Source: Actinomycetota bacterium (lineage in GTDB: Bacteria; Actinomycetota; Nitriliruptoria; Euzebyales; Egibacteraceae). From it: a stretch of 5,663 nucleotides of DNA. This document shows, piece by piece, positions 1-5,415 of the stretch. The stretch covers positions 5,960-11,622 of the forward strand of contig JAHWKQ010000048.1 in assembly GCA_019347785.1 (NCBI GenBank), given 5' to 3'. Position 1 is the stretch's first letter; every line of letters begins with the position of its first letter. The position numbers and the translations under genes were made by a program. The notes beneath the pieces are model-generated. The model had not been told where the DNA came from and made no database searches. It worked only from the letters and a program-made list of their open reading frames with translations.

Positions 1-1094
1 GGGTCCTGACCCAATTCATCGGCGGCCAGGGACTGGTCGTGATGTTCATCAGCGTGTTCGCGGCCGGCGCCGGGGCGGTCGGGATGTACGCCGGGGAGGC
101 CCGTGAGGACCGCATCCTGCCCAATCTGCGGCGCACCGCGAACTTCATCTGGCGCGTGTCGCTGGGCTACCTGGCGATGGGCACCGCGGCCCTGTGGGCC
201 GCTCTCGTCGCCGCCGACATGCCGGCGTGGAAGGGCCTGTTCCACGCCGTGATGCTGTTCATCGCCGGCTTCGACACGGGCGGGTTCACTCCGACGAGCG
301 CCAGTGTGGGGCTGTACCACTCGTGGGCCGTGGAGCTGGTCGCCAGCGTCACGATGGTGGCCGGCGCGCTGTCGTTCGCCCTTCACTACCAGCTGTGGAG
401 CGGGCGCCCGCGGGAGCTGCTGCGCAACGTCGAGACCCGCCTGCTGACCGCCACCCTCCTGGGCACCTTCTCGCTGGTGGCACTGGGGCTGGTGCAGAGC
501 GGCACGTACCACAGCGCCGTCGTCGTGCTGCGCCGGGGACTGTTCCACGCCCTGTCCGCCCACACCGGGACCGGCTTCAACACGCTCCCGGTCCCGCTGT
601 TCGCCACGGACTGGGGGGCGCTGGCGCCGGGTGCGCTGGTCATCGCCATGGCCCTGGGCGGCATGGCCGGCTCGACGTCGGGCGGCATCAAGTCGATCCG
701 CCTGGCGCTGGTGGGCAAGCACATGCGCCGGGAGCTGCGGCTGATGCTGCTGCCGCCCGACGCGTACGCCATCGAGACCTACCACTCCAACGGGTCGCAG
801 GTCGTGCGTCCGGCGGCGGTGCGCTCGGCCCTGATGATCCTGCTGCTGTTCCTGCTGCTGGACCTGCTCGGCGCGCTCGCCGGTCTGTACTACGGCTACT
901 CCTTCGACCTGGCGATGTTCGAGAGCACCTCGGCGGCGAACAACGTCGGGCTGTCCGTCGGCATCGCCGGCCCCGGGGCGGAGGCCCCCCTCACGCTCGT
1001 GTACACGCTGCAGATGTGGATCGGGCGTCTGGAGTTCGTCGCCGTCCTCGCACTGGTCGGATTCGTGGTCTCCTCGCTGCGAGGCCGTCCGTGA
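1..1094 (+). CDS. trkH: TrkH-family potassium uptake channel subunit (5' end missing)
   Basis: Membrane subunit of a Trk/Ktr-type K+ uptake system, normally gated by a cytoplasmic TrkA/KtrA protein that is not in this window. The frame is open to the left edge (first full codon at base 3), so the GTG at 39 is internal: the residues before it (FIGGQG) are the conserved segment that follows the first pore loop. 363 residues are visible; the family is usually about 450-500, so the first pore loop and its leading helices lie upstream. Three filter loops can be seen: TGGF (276-287), TGTGF (564-578) and NNVGLSVG (939-962). The intramembrane gate loop AGSTSGGIKS is at about 666-695, in the third unit. 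Long hydrophobic helices alternate throughout and the C-terminus ends just after a helix (VSSLRGRP). The stop overlaps the next gene as GTGA, so the two are translationally linked. Whether the ion is K+ only or also Na+ cannot be told from these loops. Confidence 0.93.
   Translation, partial: VLTQFIGGQGLVVMFISVFAAGAGAVGMYAGEAREDRILPNLRRTANFIWRVSLGYLAMGTAALWAALVAADMPAWKGLFHAVMLFIAGFDTGGFTPTSASVGLYHSWAVELVASVTMVAGALSFALHYQLWSGRPRELLRNVETRLLTATLLGTFSLVALGLVQSGTYHSAVVVLRRGLFHALSAHTGTGFNTLPVPLFATDWGALAPGALVIAMALGGMAGSTSGGIKSIRLALVGKHMRRELRLMLLPPDAYAIETYHSNGSQVVRPAAVRSALMILLLFLLLDLLGALAGLYYGYSFDLAMFESTSAANNVGLSVGIAGPGAEAPLTLVYTLQMWIGRLEFVAVLALVGFVVSSLRGRP
1072..1084 (+). promoter_or_regulatory. Ribosome binding site of the membrane-protein gene within a short hairpin
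   Basis: GAGG at 1081-1084 sits six bases before the GTG at 1091 and decides that start. It is the right arm of a perfect five-base-pair hairpin, CCTCG / CTG loop / CGAGG, at the very end of trkH. If this folds in the mRNA it would hide the site until a ribosome finishing trkH opens it, which fits the GTGA overlap. Folding is inferred from complementarity only; short GC hairpins are common by chance in DNA this GC-rich. Confidence 0.45.
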
Positions 1095-1756
1095 GCCGGG
1101 ATGTCGGTCAGGTCCCCACGTCCAGGGCGCTGGCGGGCCTGCTCGTCGTCGTCGCAGCGGTCGCCGGCGTCGTCGTCCTGTCCGAGGCCCTGCGGCTGCC
1201 CGTGGAGCCGTTGCAGGGACTGGCCCCGCCGCGCACCACGCGGTCGGGCCCGGCGTGCCCGGCGCCACCGGGGCGGTCGGTGAGGCCGATGCCCGTCGAC
1301 TCGGCCGGCCTGCTGCAGTGCCCGGAGCTGTACGACGGGCTCCGGGTCCGCTACCGCGGCGAGGTCGTCGCCGCGGTGCTGCGTCGGGGCCGCCGGGCCT
1401 GGGTGCAGCTCAACGACGACCTGTACGGGACGCGCATCGGCCCCCTGCCCGGCCACCGCAACGCGGTCGGGCTCAACTCCGGCATGGCCGTGTCGATCCC
1501 CGTCGAGGTAGCCGCCGATGTCGACCACGTCGGCGACGACCGGGAGCAGGGCGATCAGCTCCTCGTGGTCGGCACCTACCTGCGCGCGGACCCGGCCGAC
1601 GGGGGCGGTCCGGCCATCCAGGCGCAGCGGGCCGAGATCGTCCGGCGTGGCCGCGTCGTCGTGGAGCCCACGTCCGAGCCCCGGCTGCTCGTGGCGATCG
1701 GGCTGGGCCTGGTCACGATCGCCGCCTACGCCGGGCCGCTGCGCCGGCCCGGATGA
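1091..1756 (+). CDS. Small two-helix membrane protein with OB-fold-like domain, coupled to trkH
   Basis: 221 residues from a GTG whose GTGA overlaps the trkH stop, with GAGG six bases upstream; the frame is open further left, but that is antiparallel or shifted trkH sequence. Layout: hydrophobic helix at about 13-30, a Pro-rich stretch with Cys56 and Cys77, a compact domain at about 79-190, and a second helix at about 199-215 followed by a short basic tail (RRP). The middle domain reads as alternating beta strands: RVRYRGEVVAAV, AWVQLNDD, GLNSGMAVSIPVE, GDQLLVVGTYLR, IQAQRAEIV. This resembles, from memory, a family of uncharacterised actinobacterial and clostridial membrane proteins with an OB-like fold and the signature GEVV...W..LNDD...NSG...GD...V.G. 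No catalytic site is evident. The domain probably faces one side of the membrane, with both termini on the other. The tight link to trkH suggests a role with the transporter, but that is inference. Its last 44 bases overlap nth on the other strand. Confidence 0.82.
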   Translation: MSRDVGQVPTSRALAGLLVVVAAVAGVVVLSEALRLPVEPLQGLAPPRTTRSGPACPAPPGRSVRPMPVDSAGLLQCPELYDGLRVRYRGEVVAAVLRRGRRAWVQLNDDLYGTRIGPLPGHRNAVGLNSGMAVSIPVEVAADVDHVGDDREQGDQLLVVGTYLRADPADGGGPAIQAQRAEIVRRGRVVVEPTSEPRLLVAIGLGLVTIAAYAGPLRRPG

Positions 1757-2486
1757 GCCGGGGCGGCCGCGAGGCGCCCAGGCCCGCGGCCCGGCCGGCG
1801 CGGTCGGCGCAGCCGGCCGCCAGCGACGCCGGGCACAGGTCCTCCACGACGCACTCGGTGCAGCGGGGCCGCCGGGCCTCGCAGACCCGGCGCCCGTGCA
1901 GGATGATCACCAGGCTGGCCGACGGCCACTGCTCGCGCGGCAGCACGGCCATCAGGTCCCGCTCGATCCTCACCGCGTCCGTGTGCCGGGTCAGCCCGAG
2001 GCGGCGCGACAGCCGCTTCACGTGCGTGTCCACCGCGATGCCCGCGTCGGGGTCGGCGACGTGCGCCTCCGGCGCCACCGCCCCCAGGACGACGTTGGCC
2101 GTCTTGCGCGCCACCCCGGGAAGCCGCACGAGGTCGTCCATCCGCAGGGGCACCCGCCCGTCGTGCTCGGCGAGCAGCGCCCGGCACATGCCCCGGATGG
2201 ACTTCGCCTTCTGCCGGAAGAAGCCGCTCTGGCGGATGTCGTCCTGCAGCTCCTCCTCGTCGACCGCGAGGTAGTCCGAGGGCCCGGGGTACTTCGCGAA
2301 CAGCGTCGGAGTGATCTCGTTGACCTTCCGGTCGGTGGACTGGGCCGACAGGATCGTGGCCACGAGCAGCTGGAACGGTGTCGACCAGTGCAGCTCCACC
2401 ACGCCGCCGTCGTACTCGTCGAGCAGCCGGGCGACGATCGCGGGGCCGCGGGCGCCCTTGCGGCTGCGGCGCGTCACGTCCGTCAC
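1713..2486 (-). CDS. nth: Endonuclease III, DNA glycosylase/AP lyase with 4Fe-4S cluster
   Basis: Base-excision repair enzyme that removes oxidised pyrimidines and cleaves the abasic site by beta-elimination. 257 residues. The helix-hairpin-helix is LVRLPGVARKTANVVL at 119-134 with the catalytic Lys128; the catalytic Asp153 lies in AVDTHVKR. The iron-sulfur ligands are Cys202, 209, 212 and 218 with the exact C-x6-C-x2-C-x5-C spacing of the family. The N-terminal core (LVATILSAQSTD, 41-52) is also typical. The loop between helix-hairpin-helix and Asp153 is about seven residues longer than in E. coli Nth, and 39 residues follow the last Cys, ending in RRRRR; E. coli Nth is 211 residues and ends soon after its cluster. 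The GTG start at 2486 is supported by AGGA seven bases upstream, and lies 12 bases after the sensor-kinase stop, so it is probably co-transcribed with the two-component genes. The 3' end runs 44 bases into the opposing gene. Confidence 0.96.
   Translation of the reverse strand: MTDVTRRSRKGARGPAIVARLLDEYDGGVVELHWSTPFQLLVATILSAQSTDRKVNEITPTLFAKYPGPSDYLAVDEEELQDDIRQSGFFRQKAKSIRGMCRALLAEHDGRVPLRMDDLVRLPGVARKTANVVLGAVAPEAHVADPDAGIAVDTHVKRLSRRLGLTRHTDAVRIERDLMAVLPREQWPSASLVIILHGRRVCEARRPRCTECVVEDLCPASLAAGCADRAGRAAGLGASRPPRLIRAGAAARRRRRS
1731..1791. terminator. Two GC hairpins at the convergent gene ends, possible terminator
   Basis: Two perfect seven-base inverted repeats lie around the end of the plus-strand operon: CCGGGCC (1731-1737) with GGCCCGG (1746-1752), loop of eight, and GGCCGCG (1765-1771) with CGCGGCC (1785-1791), loop of 13. 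Both lie inside the coding sequence of nth, and the first is also inside the plus-strand gene. Neither is followed by a T-run on either strand, so a classical intrinsic terminator is not shown. Inverted repeats of this size are expected now and then in such GC-rich sequence. Confidence 0.2.
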
Positions 2487-2498
2487 GAGCCCATCCTG
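2487..2498 (-). promoter_or_regulatory. Ribosome binding site of nth
   Basis: On the minus strand CAGGATGGGCTC stands directly before the GTG start; AGGA is seven bases from it. It fills almost all of the 12-base gap after the kinase stop, which makes the GTG at 2486 a better start than the next GTG three codons in. The same 11 bases, CAGGATGGGCT, precede phoU. Confidence 0.6.
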
Positions 2499-3821
2499 TC
2501 AGCCGACGGCCGCCCGGCCGCCCACGGGGAGCACGACGCGGAACGTCGAGCCCTCTCCCAGCACGCTGTCGACCGCGACCGAGCCGCCGTGGCGCTGCGC
2601 GGCGTGCCGGACGATCGACAGCCCCAGCCCGGTGCCCCCGGCCGCCCGGCTGCGCGCCTTGTCCACGCGGTAGAAGCGCTCGAACACGCGGTCCTGGTCG
2701 GTCTCGGCGATGCCGAGCCCCGTGTCGGAGACCTCCAGCGTGACGTGCCCGCCGGCCCGCGTCACCCGCACGTCCACGCGTCCTCCCCGGCGGTTGTACA
2801 GCACCGCGTTCTCCAGGAGGTTGCCGACGATCAGGCGCAGGTCCTCGGGGACGATGACGACGCCGGCGTCCGGGGGGGCCGACACGTCGACCCGCAGGTC
2901 GCGGGCCGTGATGGCCTCCCCGAGCCGGTCCAGCTGGCCGGCGACAACCTCGGCCAGCGGCATGTGCTGGCGGGACCTGGTAGCGGTCGCCTCCTCGAGC
3001 CGCGCGAGGTCCAGCAGCTCCCGCACCAGGATCGCCATGCGCCCGGCCTCCCGACGCAGCCGGCCCAGCAGGGGCCGGGCCCGCCCGGGATCGTGGTCCA
3101 CGGCCAGGGCCAGCGAGTCGGCCAGCGCCTGGATGCCGGCGACGGGTGTCTTCAGCTCGTGCGACGCGTTGGTGACGAAGTCCCGGCGGATCGTGTCCAG
3201 GCGACGCAGCTCCGTCAGGTCGGTGACGGCAAGCGACACCTCGCCCGCCGTGGTCAGCGTCGCCCGGCCGACGAGCGTCCGGTCGTCGCGGGCGACCTCG
3301 ACCTCCACCGGCCGCCTGGCCTCGCGCGCCTCGCCCACCGCCCCCGCCAGCCCGGCGACACCCAGCACCTGCATCGGCGAACGGCCCTGACCCCCTCCGT
3401 CGAGGCCGAACAGCAACGCGGCGGCGGGGTTGGCGTACGCCAGGCCGGCGTCGTCGAACAGCAGGACGGCCGTGGGCAGGTTCTCCAGCAGGCGCTCCAC
3501 CCGCGCCCGCTGCCGCTCGAGCTCGTCCAGCTGCCGGCGCACCGACAGCCCCACCACGTTGAGTGCGGCCGCCAGTTGCCGCCACGCCGGCGCGCCGCCC
3601 AGATCGAGGCGCCGAGTGACGGTCCCGTCGGCGAAGGCACGGACCGCGGCCGCCGCCTGCTCGACCCTCCGGCGCGCGCGCAGGTCGACGGCGACGCCGA
3701 CGGCCAGGCCCGCGAGCGCACCCGCCGCGAGCGCGAGCAGCGGGTAACCCGACAGCGCGACCCCCGACAGCGCGGTCGCGGCGGCGAGCAGGACGATGAC
3801 GGGCAGCGAACGCCGCAGCAT
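2499..3821 (-). CDS. senX3: Sensor histidine kinase, SenX3/PhoR type, partner of the adjacent regulator
   Basis: Inner-membrane kinase, 440 residues, predicted to phosphorylate the response regulator encoded just upstream. Two hydrophobic helices at about 5-22 and 27-46 are joined by only a few residues, so there is no extracytoplasmic sensing domain. A linker at about 47-110 follows, then a PAS-like domain at about 112-200 (AVLLFDDAG, YANPAAALLFG), the HisKA helix with phospho-acceptor His221 in FVTNASHELKTPVAGI, and the ATPase domain: N box VGNLLENA (332-339), G1 DTGLG (366-370), F box ERFYRVDKARSR, G2 GGTGLGLSI (395-403). All catalytic motifs are intact. This layout, with the tiny loop and cytoplasmic PAS, is that of mycobacterial SenX3 and of PhoR kinases that respond to phosphate through Pst/PhoU. 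The ATG at 3821 is 16 bases after the regulator stop with only a weak G-run as ribosome site, suggesting coupling. The phosphate role rests on the neighbours phoU and pstB; the symbol could equally be phoR. Confidence 0.92.
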   Translation of the reverse strand: MLRRSLPVIVLLAAATALSGVALSGYPLLALAAGALAGLAVGVAVDLRARRRVEQAAAAVRAFADGTVTRRLDLGGAPAWRQLAAALNVVGLSVRRQLDELERQRARVERLLENLPTAVLLFDDAGLAYANPAAALLFGLDGGGQGRSPMQVLGVAGLAGAVGEAREARRPVEVEVARDDRTLVGRATLTTAGEVSLAVTDLTELRRLDTIRRDFVTNASHELKTPVAGIQALADSLALAVDHDPGRARPLLGRLRREAGRMAILVRELLDLARLEEATATRSRQHMPLAEVVAGQLDRLGEAITARDLRVDVSAPPDAGVVIVPEDLRLIVGNLLENAVLYNRRGGRVDVRVTRAGGHVTLEVSDTGLGIAETDQDRVFERFYRVDKARSRAAGGTGLGLSIVRHAAQRHGGSVAVDSVLGEGSTFRVVLPVGGRAAVG

Positions 3822-3837
3822 GCGCGCCCCCGGGCGT

Positions 3838-4524
3838 CTAGGCGTCGCTGAACTTGTACCCCACGCCGCGCACGGTGACGATCAGCTCCGGGTCCCGGGG
3901 GTTGCGCTCGACCCGCCCTCTCAGGCGCTTGACGTGGACGTCGAGCGTCTTGGTGTCCCCCACGTAGTCCGCCCCCCAGATGCGGTCGATGATGACGTGG
4001 CGGGTCAGCACGCGGCCGGCGTTGCGCACCAGCAGCTCCAGCAGCGCGAACTCCTTGGGGGGCAGGTCGACCGCCGTCCCGCGGACGGTCACCTCGTGGC
4101 GCTCCGGGTCGACACGCACGCCCCCGACCCGCAACGGGGCCTCGTCCGGCTCGCGAGCGTCGTCGCCGGCGCGGCGCAGGACGGCCCGGGCCCGGGCCGT
4201 CAGCTCGCGCATCGAGAACGGCTTGGTCATGTAGTCGTCCGCGCCGAGCTCCAGCCCCACGACCGTGTCGACCTCGCTGTCGCGGGCCGTCAGCATGATG
4301 ATCGGCACGGCGCTGACCATGCGGATCCGCTTGCAGACCTCCGTGCCGGGCAGGCCGGGGAGCATCAGGTCCAGCAGGACGAGGTCCGGCCGCTCGCGCT
4401 CGAACAGCTGCATGCAGCCCTCGCCGTCGGCTGCCGAGACCACCTCGAACCCCTCGGCCGACAGACCGTACTCCAGCGCGTCGGCGAGCGCGGGCTCGTC
4501 CTCGACCACCAGGACCTTGGGCAT
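3838..4524 (-). CDS. regX3: Response regulator, OmpR/PhoB class, RegX3-like
   Basis: Two-domain transcription factor, 228 residues. The receiver domain (1-118) has the acidic cluster Glu8-Asp9-Glu10, phospho-acceptor Asp52 in VLLDLMLPG, Thr79 and Lys101 (MTKPF), all the residues needed for phosphorylation. The winged-helix domain (about 128-228) has LPPKEFALLELL, the RVLTR turn, and WGADYVGDTKTLDVHVKRLR as recognition region, ending VRGVGYKF. ARDSEVDTVVGLELGADDY and the DNA-binding helix are close, as I recall the sequence, to mycobacterial RegX3, the regulator of phosphate-starvation genes. The ATG at 4524 gives the normal N-terminus MPKVLVVEDE; the reading frame is open for a long way upstream, and an in-frame ATG at 4593 would add 23 residues lying in the PHO-box region, which is unlikely. 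No ribosome site precedes the ATG, so the mRNA may be leaderless. It heads the regulator-kinase-nth operon, the reverse of the senX3-regX3 order in mycobacteria. It probably binds the repeats in the intergenic region beside it. Confidence 0.95.
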   Translation of the reverse strand: MPKVLVVEDEPALADALEYGLSAEGFEVVSAADGEGCMQLFERERPDLVLLDLMLPGLPGTEVCKRIRMVSAVPIIMLTARDSEVDTVVGLELGADDYMTKPFSMRELTARARAVLRRAGDDAREPDEAPLRVGGVRVDPERHEVTVRGTAVDLPPKEFALLELLVRNAGRVLTRHVIIDRIWGADYVGDTKTLDVHVKRLRGRVERNPRDPELIVTVRGVGYKFSDA

Positions 4525-4533
4525 GTCGCGGGG

Positions 4534-4560
4534 AGTGTAGGCAGGGTCGGGCGGCGGCAA
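4534..4560 (-). promoter_or_regulatory. Candidate promoter of the regulator-kinase-nth operon
   Basis: On the minus strand, TACACT (4539 down to 4534) fits an actinobacterial -10 element (TAnnnT). TTGCCG (4560 down to 4555) is a poor -35 with a short 15-base spacer. Only nine bases separate TACACT from the ATG at 4524, so transcription would begin at or within a few bases of the start codon. Inferred from pattern only. Confidence 0.4.
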
Positions 4561-4587
4561 CCGCACGGCCACCGCCGATCCCGCTCG

Positions 4588-4631
4588 TTTCATCGCAGCT
4601 TCACCGGCGGGCCCCTCGTCGTTCACCACGT
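4588..4631 (+). promoter_or_regulatory. PHO-box-like direct repeats, probable RegX3/PhoP operator
   Basis: Three units share TTCA(C/T)C at a strict 11-base phase: TTTCATCGCAG (4588-4598), CTTCACCGGCG (4599-4609) and GTTCACCACGT (4621-4631); the intervening 11-mer at 4610-4620 does not match. Direct 11-base repeats around GTTCACC are the known PHO-box form bound by PhoP in Streptomyces. The site lies between phoU and the regulator gene, ending just before a candidate -10 for phoU and about 60 bases before the regulator start, so it could serve both directions. Binding is inferred. Confidence 0.65.
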
Positions 4632-4632
4632 C

Positions 4633-4638
4633 TATCGT
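4633..4638 (+). promoter_or_regulatory. Candidate -10 element of phoU
   Basis: TATCGT fits TAnnnT and follows the last PHO-box unit by one base, with no recognisable -35, as expected where a bound activator replaces it. Transcription would then begin near 4644-4647, which would exclude the in-frame ATG at 4642 as a start and leave a leader of about 40 bases before 4684. Confidence 0.3.
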
Positions 4639-4664
4639 CACATGGGGGCGGGCACTGGAGCAGC

Positions 4665-4684
4665 AGGAGGGCAGGATGGGCTGA
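4665..4684 (+). promoter_or_regulatory. phoU ribosome binding region with a two-codon ORF
   Basis: AGGAGG at 4665-4670 is 13 bases from the phoU ATG at 4684, rather far, but only five bases from an ATG at 4676 that opens ATG GGC TGA, whose stop overlaps the phoU start as TGATG. A second, weaker site, AGGA at 4673-4676, is seven bases from the phoU ATG. Either direct initiation from AGGA or re-initiation after the two-codon ORF would explain phoU translation. Confidence 0.5.
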
Positions 4685-5415
4685 TGGCGGCGACACCCGC
4701 GCGGCGGCACTACCACAGCCGTCTGCACCTGCTCGAGGACCGTCTGCTCCTGATGGGCGACGGCGTGGTCGACATGGCCGGCGAGGCCGTCGCCGCGCTG
4801 ACGGGCGGCGACGTCGGGCGCGCCGCCGCGGTCGTGCGCAGCGACGACCGGCTCGACGGCGAGTACCTCCAGCTGCAGGAGGAGATCCTCACGCTGCTGG
4901 CCCTGCAGGCCCCCGTTGCGCGCGAGCTGCGGCTCGTCAGCGCCTGTCTGCACGTCAGCGGCCATCTCGAGCGAATGGGCGACCTGTGCGTCAACATCGC
5001 CCGCTCGGTCGAACAGACACCGCAGCCGAACGGCGATGAGCCCGTGCTGGCGCAACTCGACGAGATGGGGCGACACGCACGCCGGCTCATCCGCCAGTCG
5101 CTCGACGCGTTCGCCCGGCGCGACGCGGCCACCGCCACGCGCCTGCGGGCGCTGGACGACCCGATCGACCGGCTGAACCGGCAGCTGTTCCGCCGGCTCG
5201 TGGAACTGGTCCCGACGACGCCGTCGCGCCTGGACTGGGCGATGCGCATGGTGCTCGTCGCCCGGTACCTCGAGCGGCTCGGGGACCACGCGGTGGACAT
5301 CGGCGGCCAGGCCGCCTTCGTGACCACCGGCCGGCCCGCCCAGGGGCCTGCGGCGGACCGCGACGACGGGCGGCTGACCACGCTCGCCGGTCAGCCGAAG
5401 CGACCCGAGACGTAG
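4684..5415 (+). CDS. phoU: PhoU, phosphate signalling and transport regulator
   Basis: Cytoplasmic, all-helical protein that couples the Pst phosphate importer to the sensor kinase and holds the kinase off when phosphate is plentiful. 243 residues; typical PhoU is about 215-240. The N-terminus (RRHYHSRLHLLEDRLLLMG) and both halves of the internal duplication are recognisable, each with a metal-binding motif: LERMGDLCVNIAR around 95-107 (Glu96, Asp100) and YLERLGDHAVDIGGQ around 195-209 (Glu197, Asp201, Asp205). The second half begins near residue 119. The ATG at 4684 places the N-terminus as usual in the family; an in-frame ATG at 4642 would add 14 Gly-rich residues and is close to the likely transcription start. 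After about residue 213 the chain is a polar tail without family match, and its end overlaps pstB on the other strand by 25 bases. phoU is divergent from the regulator gene across a PHO-box-like region, as in Streptomyces, and not placed after pstB as in many bacteria. Confidence 0.95.
   Translation: MAATPARRHYHSRLHLLEDRLLLMGDGVVDMAGEAVAALTGGDVGRAAAVVRSDDRLDGEYLQLQEEILTLLALQAPVARELRLVSACLHVSGHLERMGDLCVNIARSVEQTPQPNGDEPVLAQLDEMGRHARRLIRQSLDAFARRDAATATRLRALDDPIDRLNRQLFRRLVELVPTTPSRLDWAMRMVLVARYLERLGDHAVDIGGQAAFVTTGRPAQGPAADRDDGRLTTLAGQPKRPET

Noticed and set aside
194..1090. Open extension upstream of the OB-like membrane protein on the plus strand
   Set aside because: It is the shifted frame of trkH, compositionally biased, while GTG at 1091 has a ribosome site and the common GTGA overlap.
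896..1528. 210-codon minus-strand open frame opposite the trkH/membrane-protein junction
   Set aside because: Biased Arg/Asp/His/Pro composition with no motif, fully antisense to supported genes.
1726..3585. 619-codon open frame on the minus strand in another phase
   Set aside because: A frame-shifted shadow of the kinase and nth on the same strand, with Arg/Gly/Ala-rich sequence and no family motifs.
1518..3851. 777-codon open frame on the plus strand across nth and the kinase
   Set aside because: It is antisense to two well-supported genes. Its translation is Arg/Ala/Pro/His-rich low complexity without motifs, as expected from high-GC sequence where stops are rare.
3796..4683. Open extension upstream of phoU, including an ATG at 4642
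   Set aside because: It is antisense to the regulator; the ATG at 4642 lies next to the likely promoter and would add a Gly-rich segment unlike PhoU N-termini.
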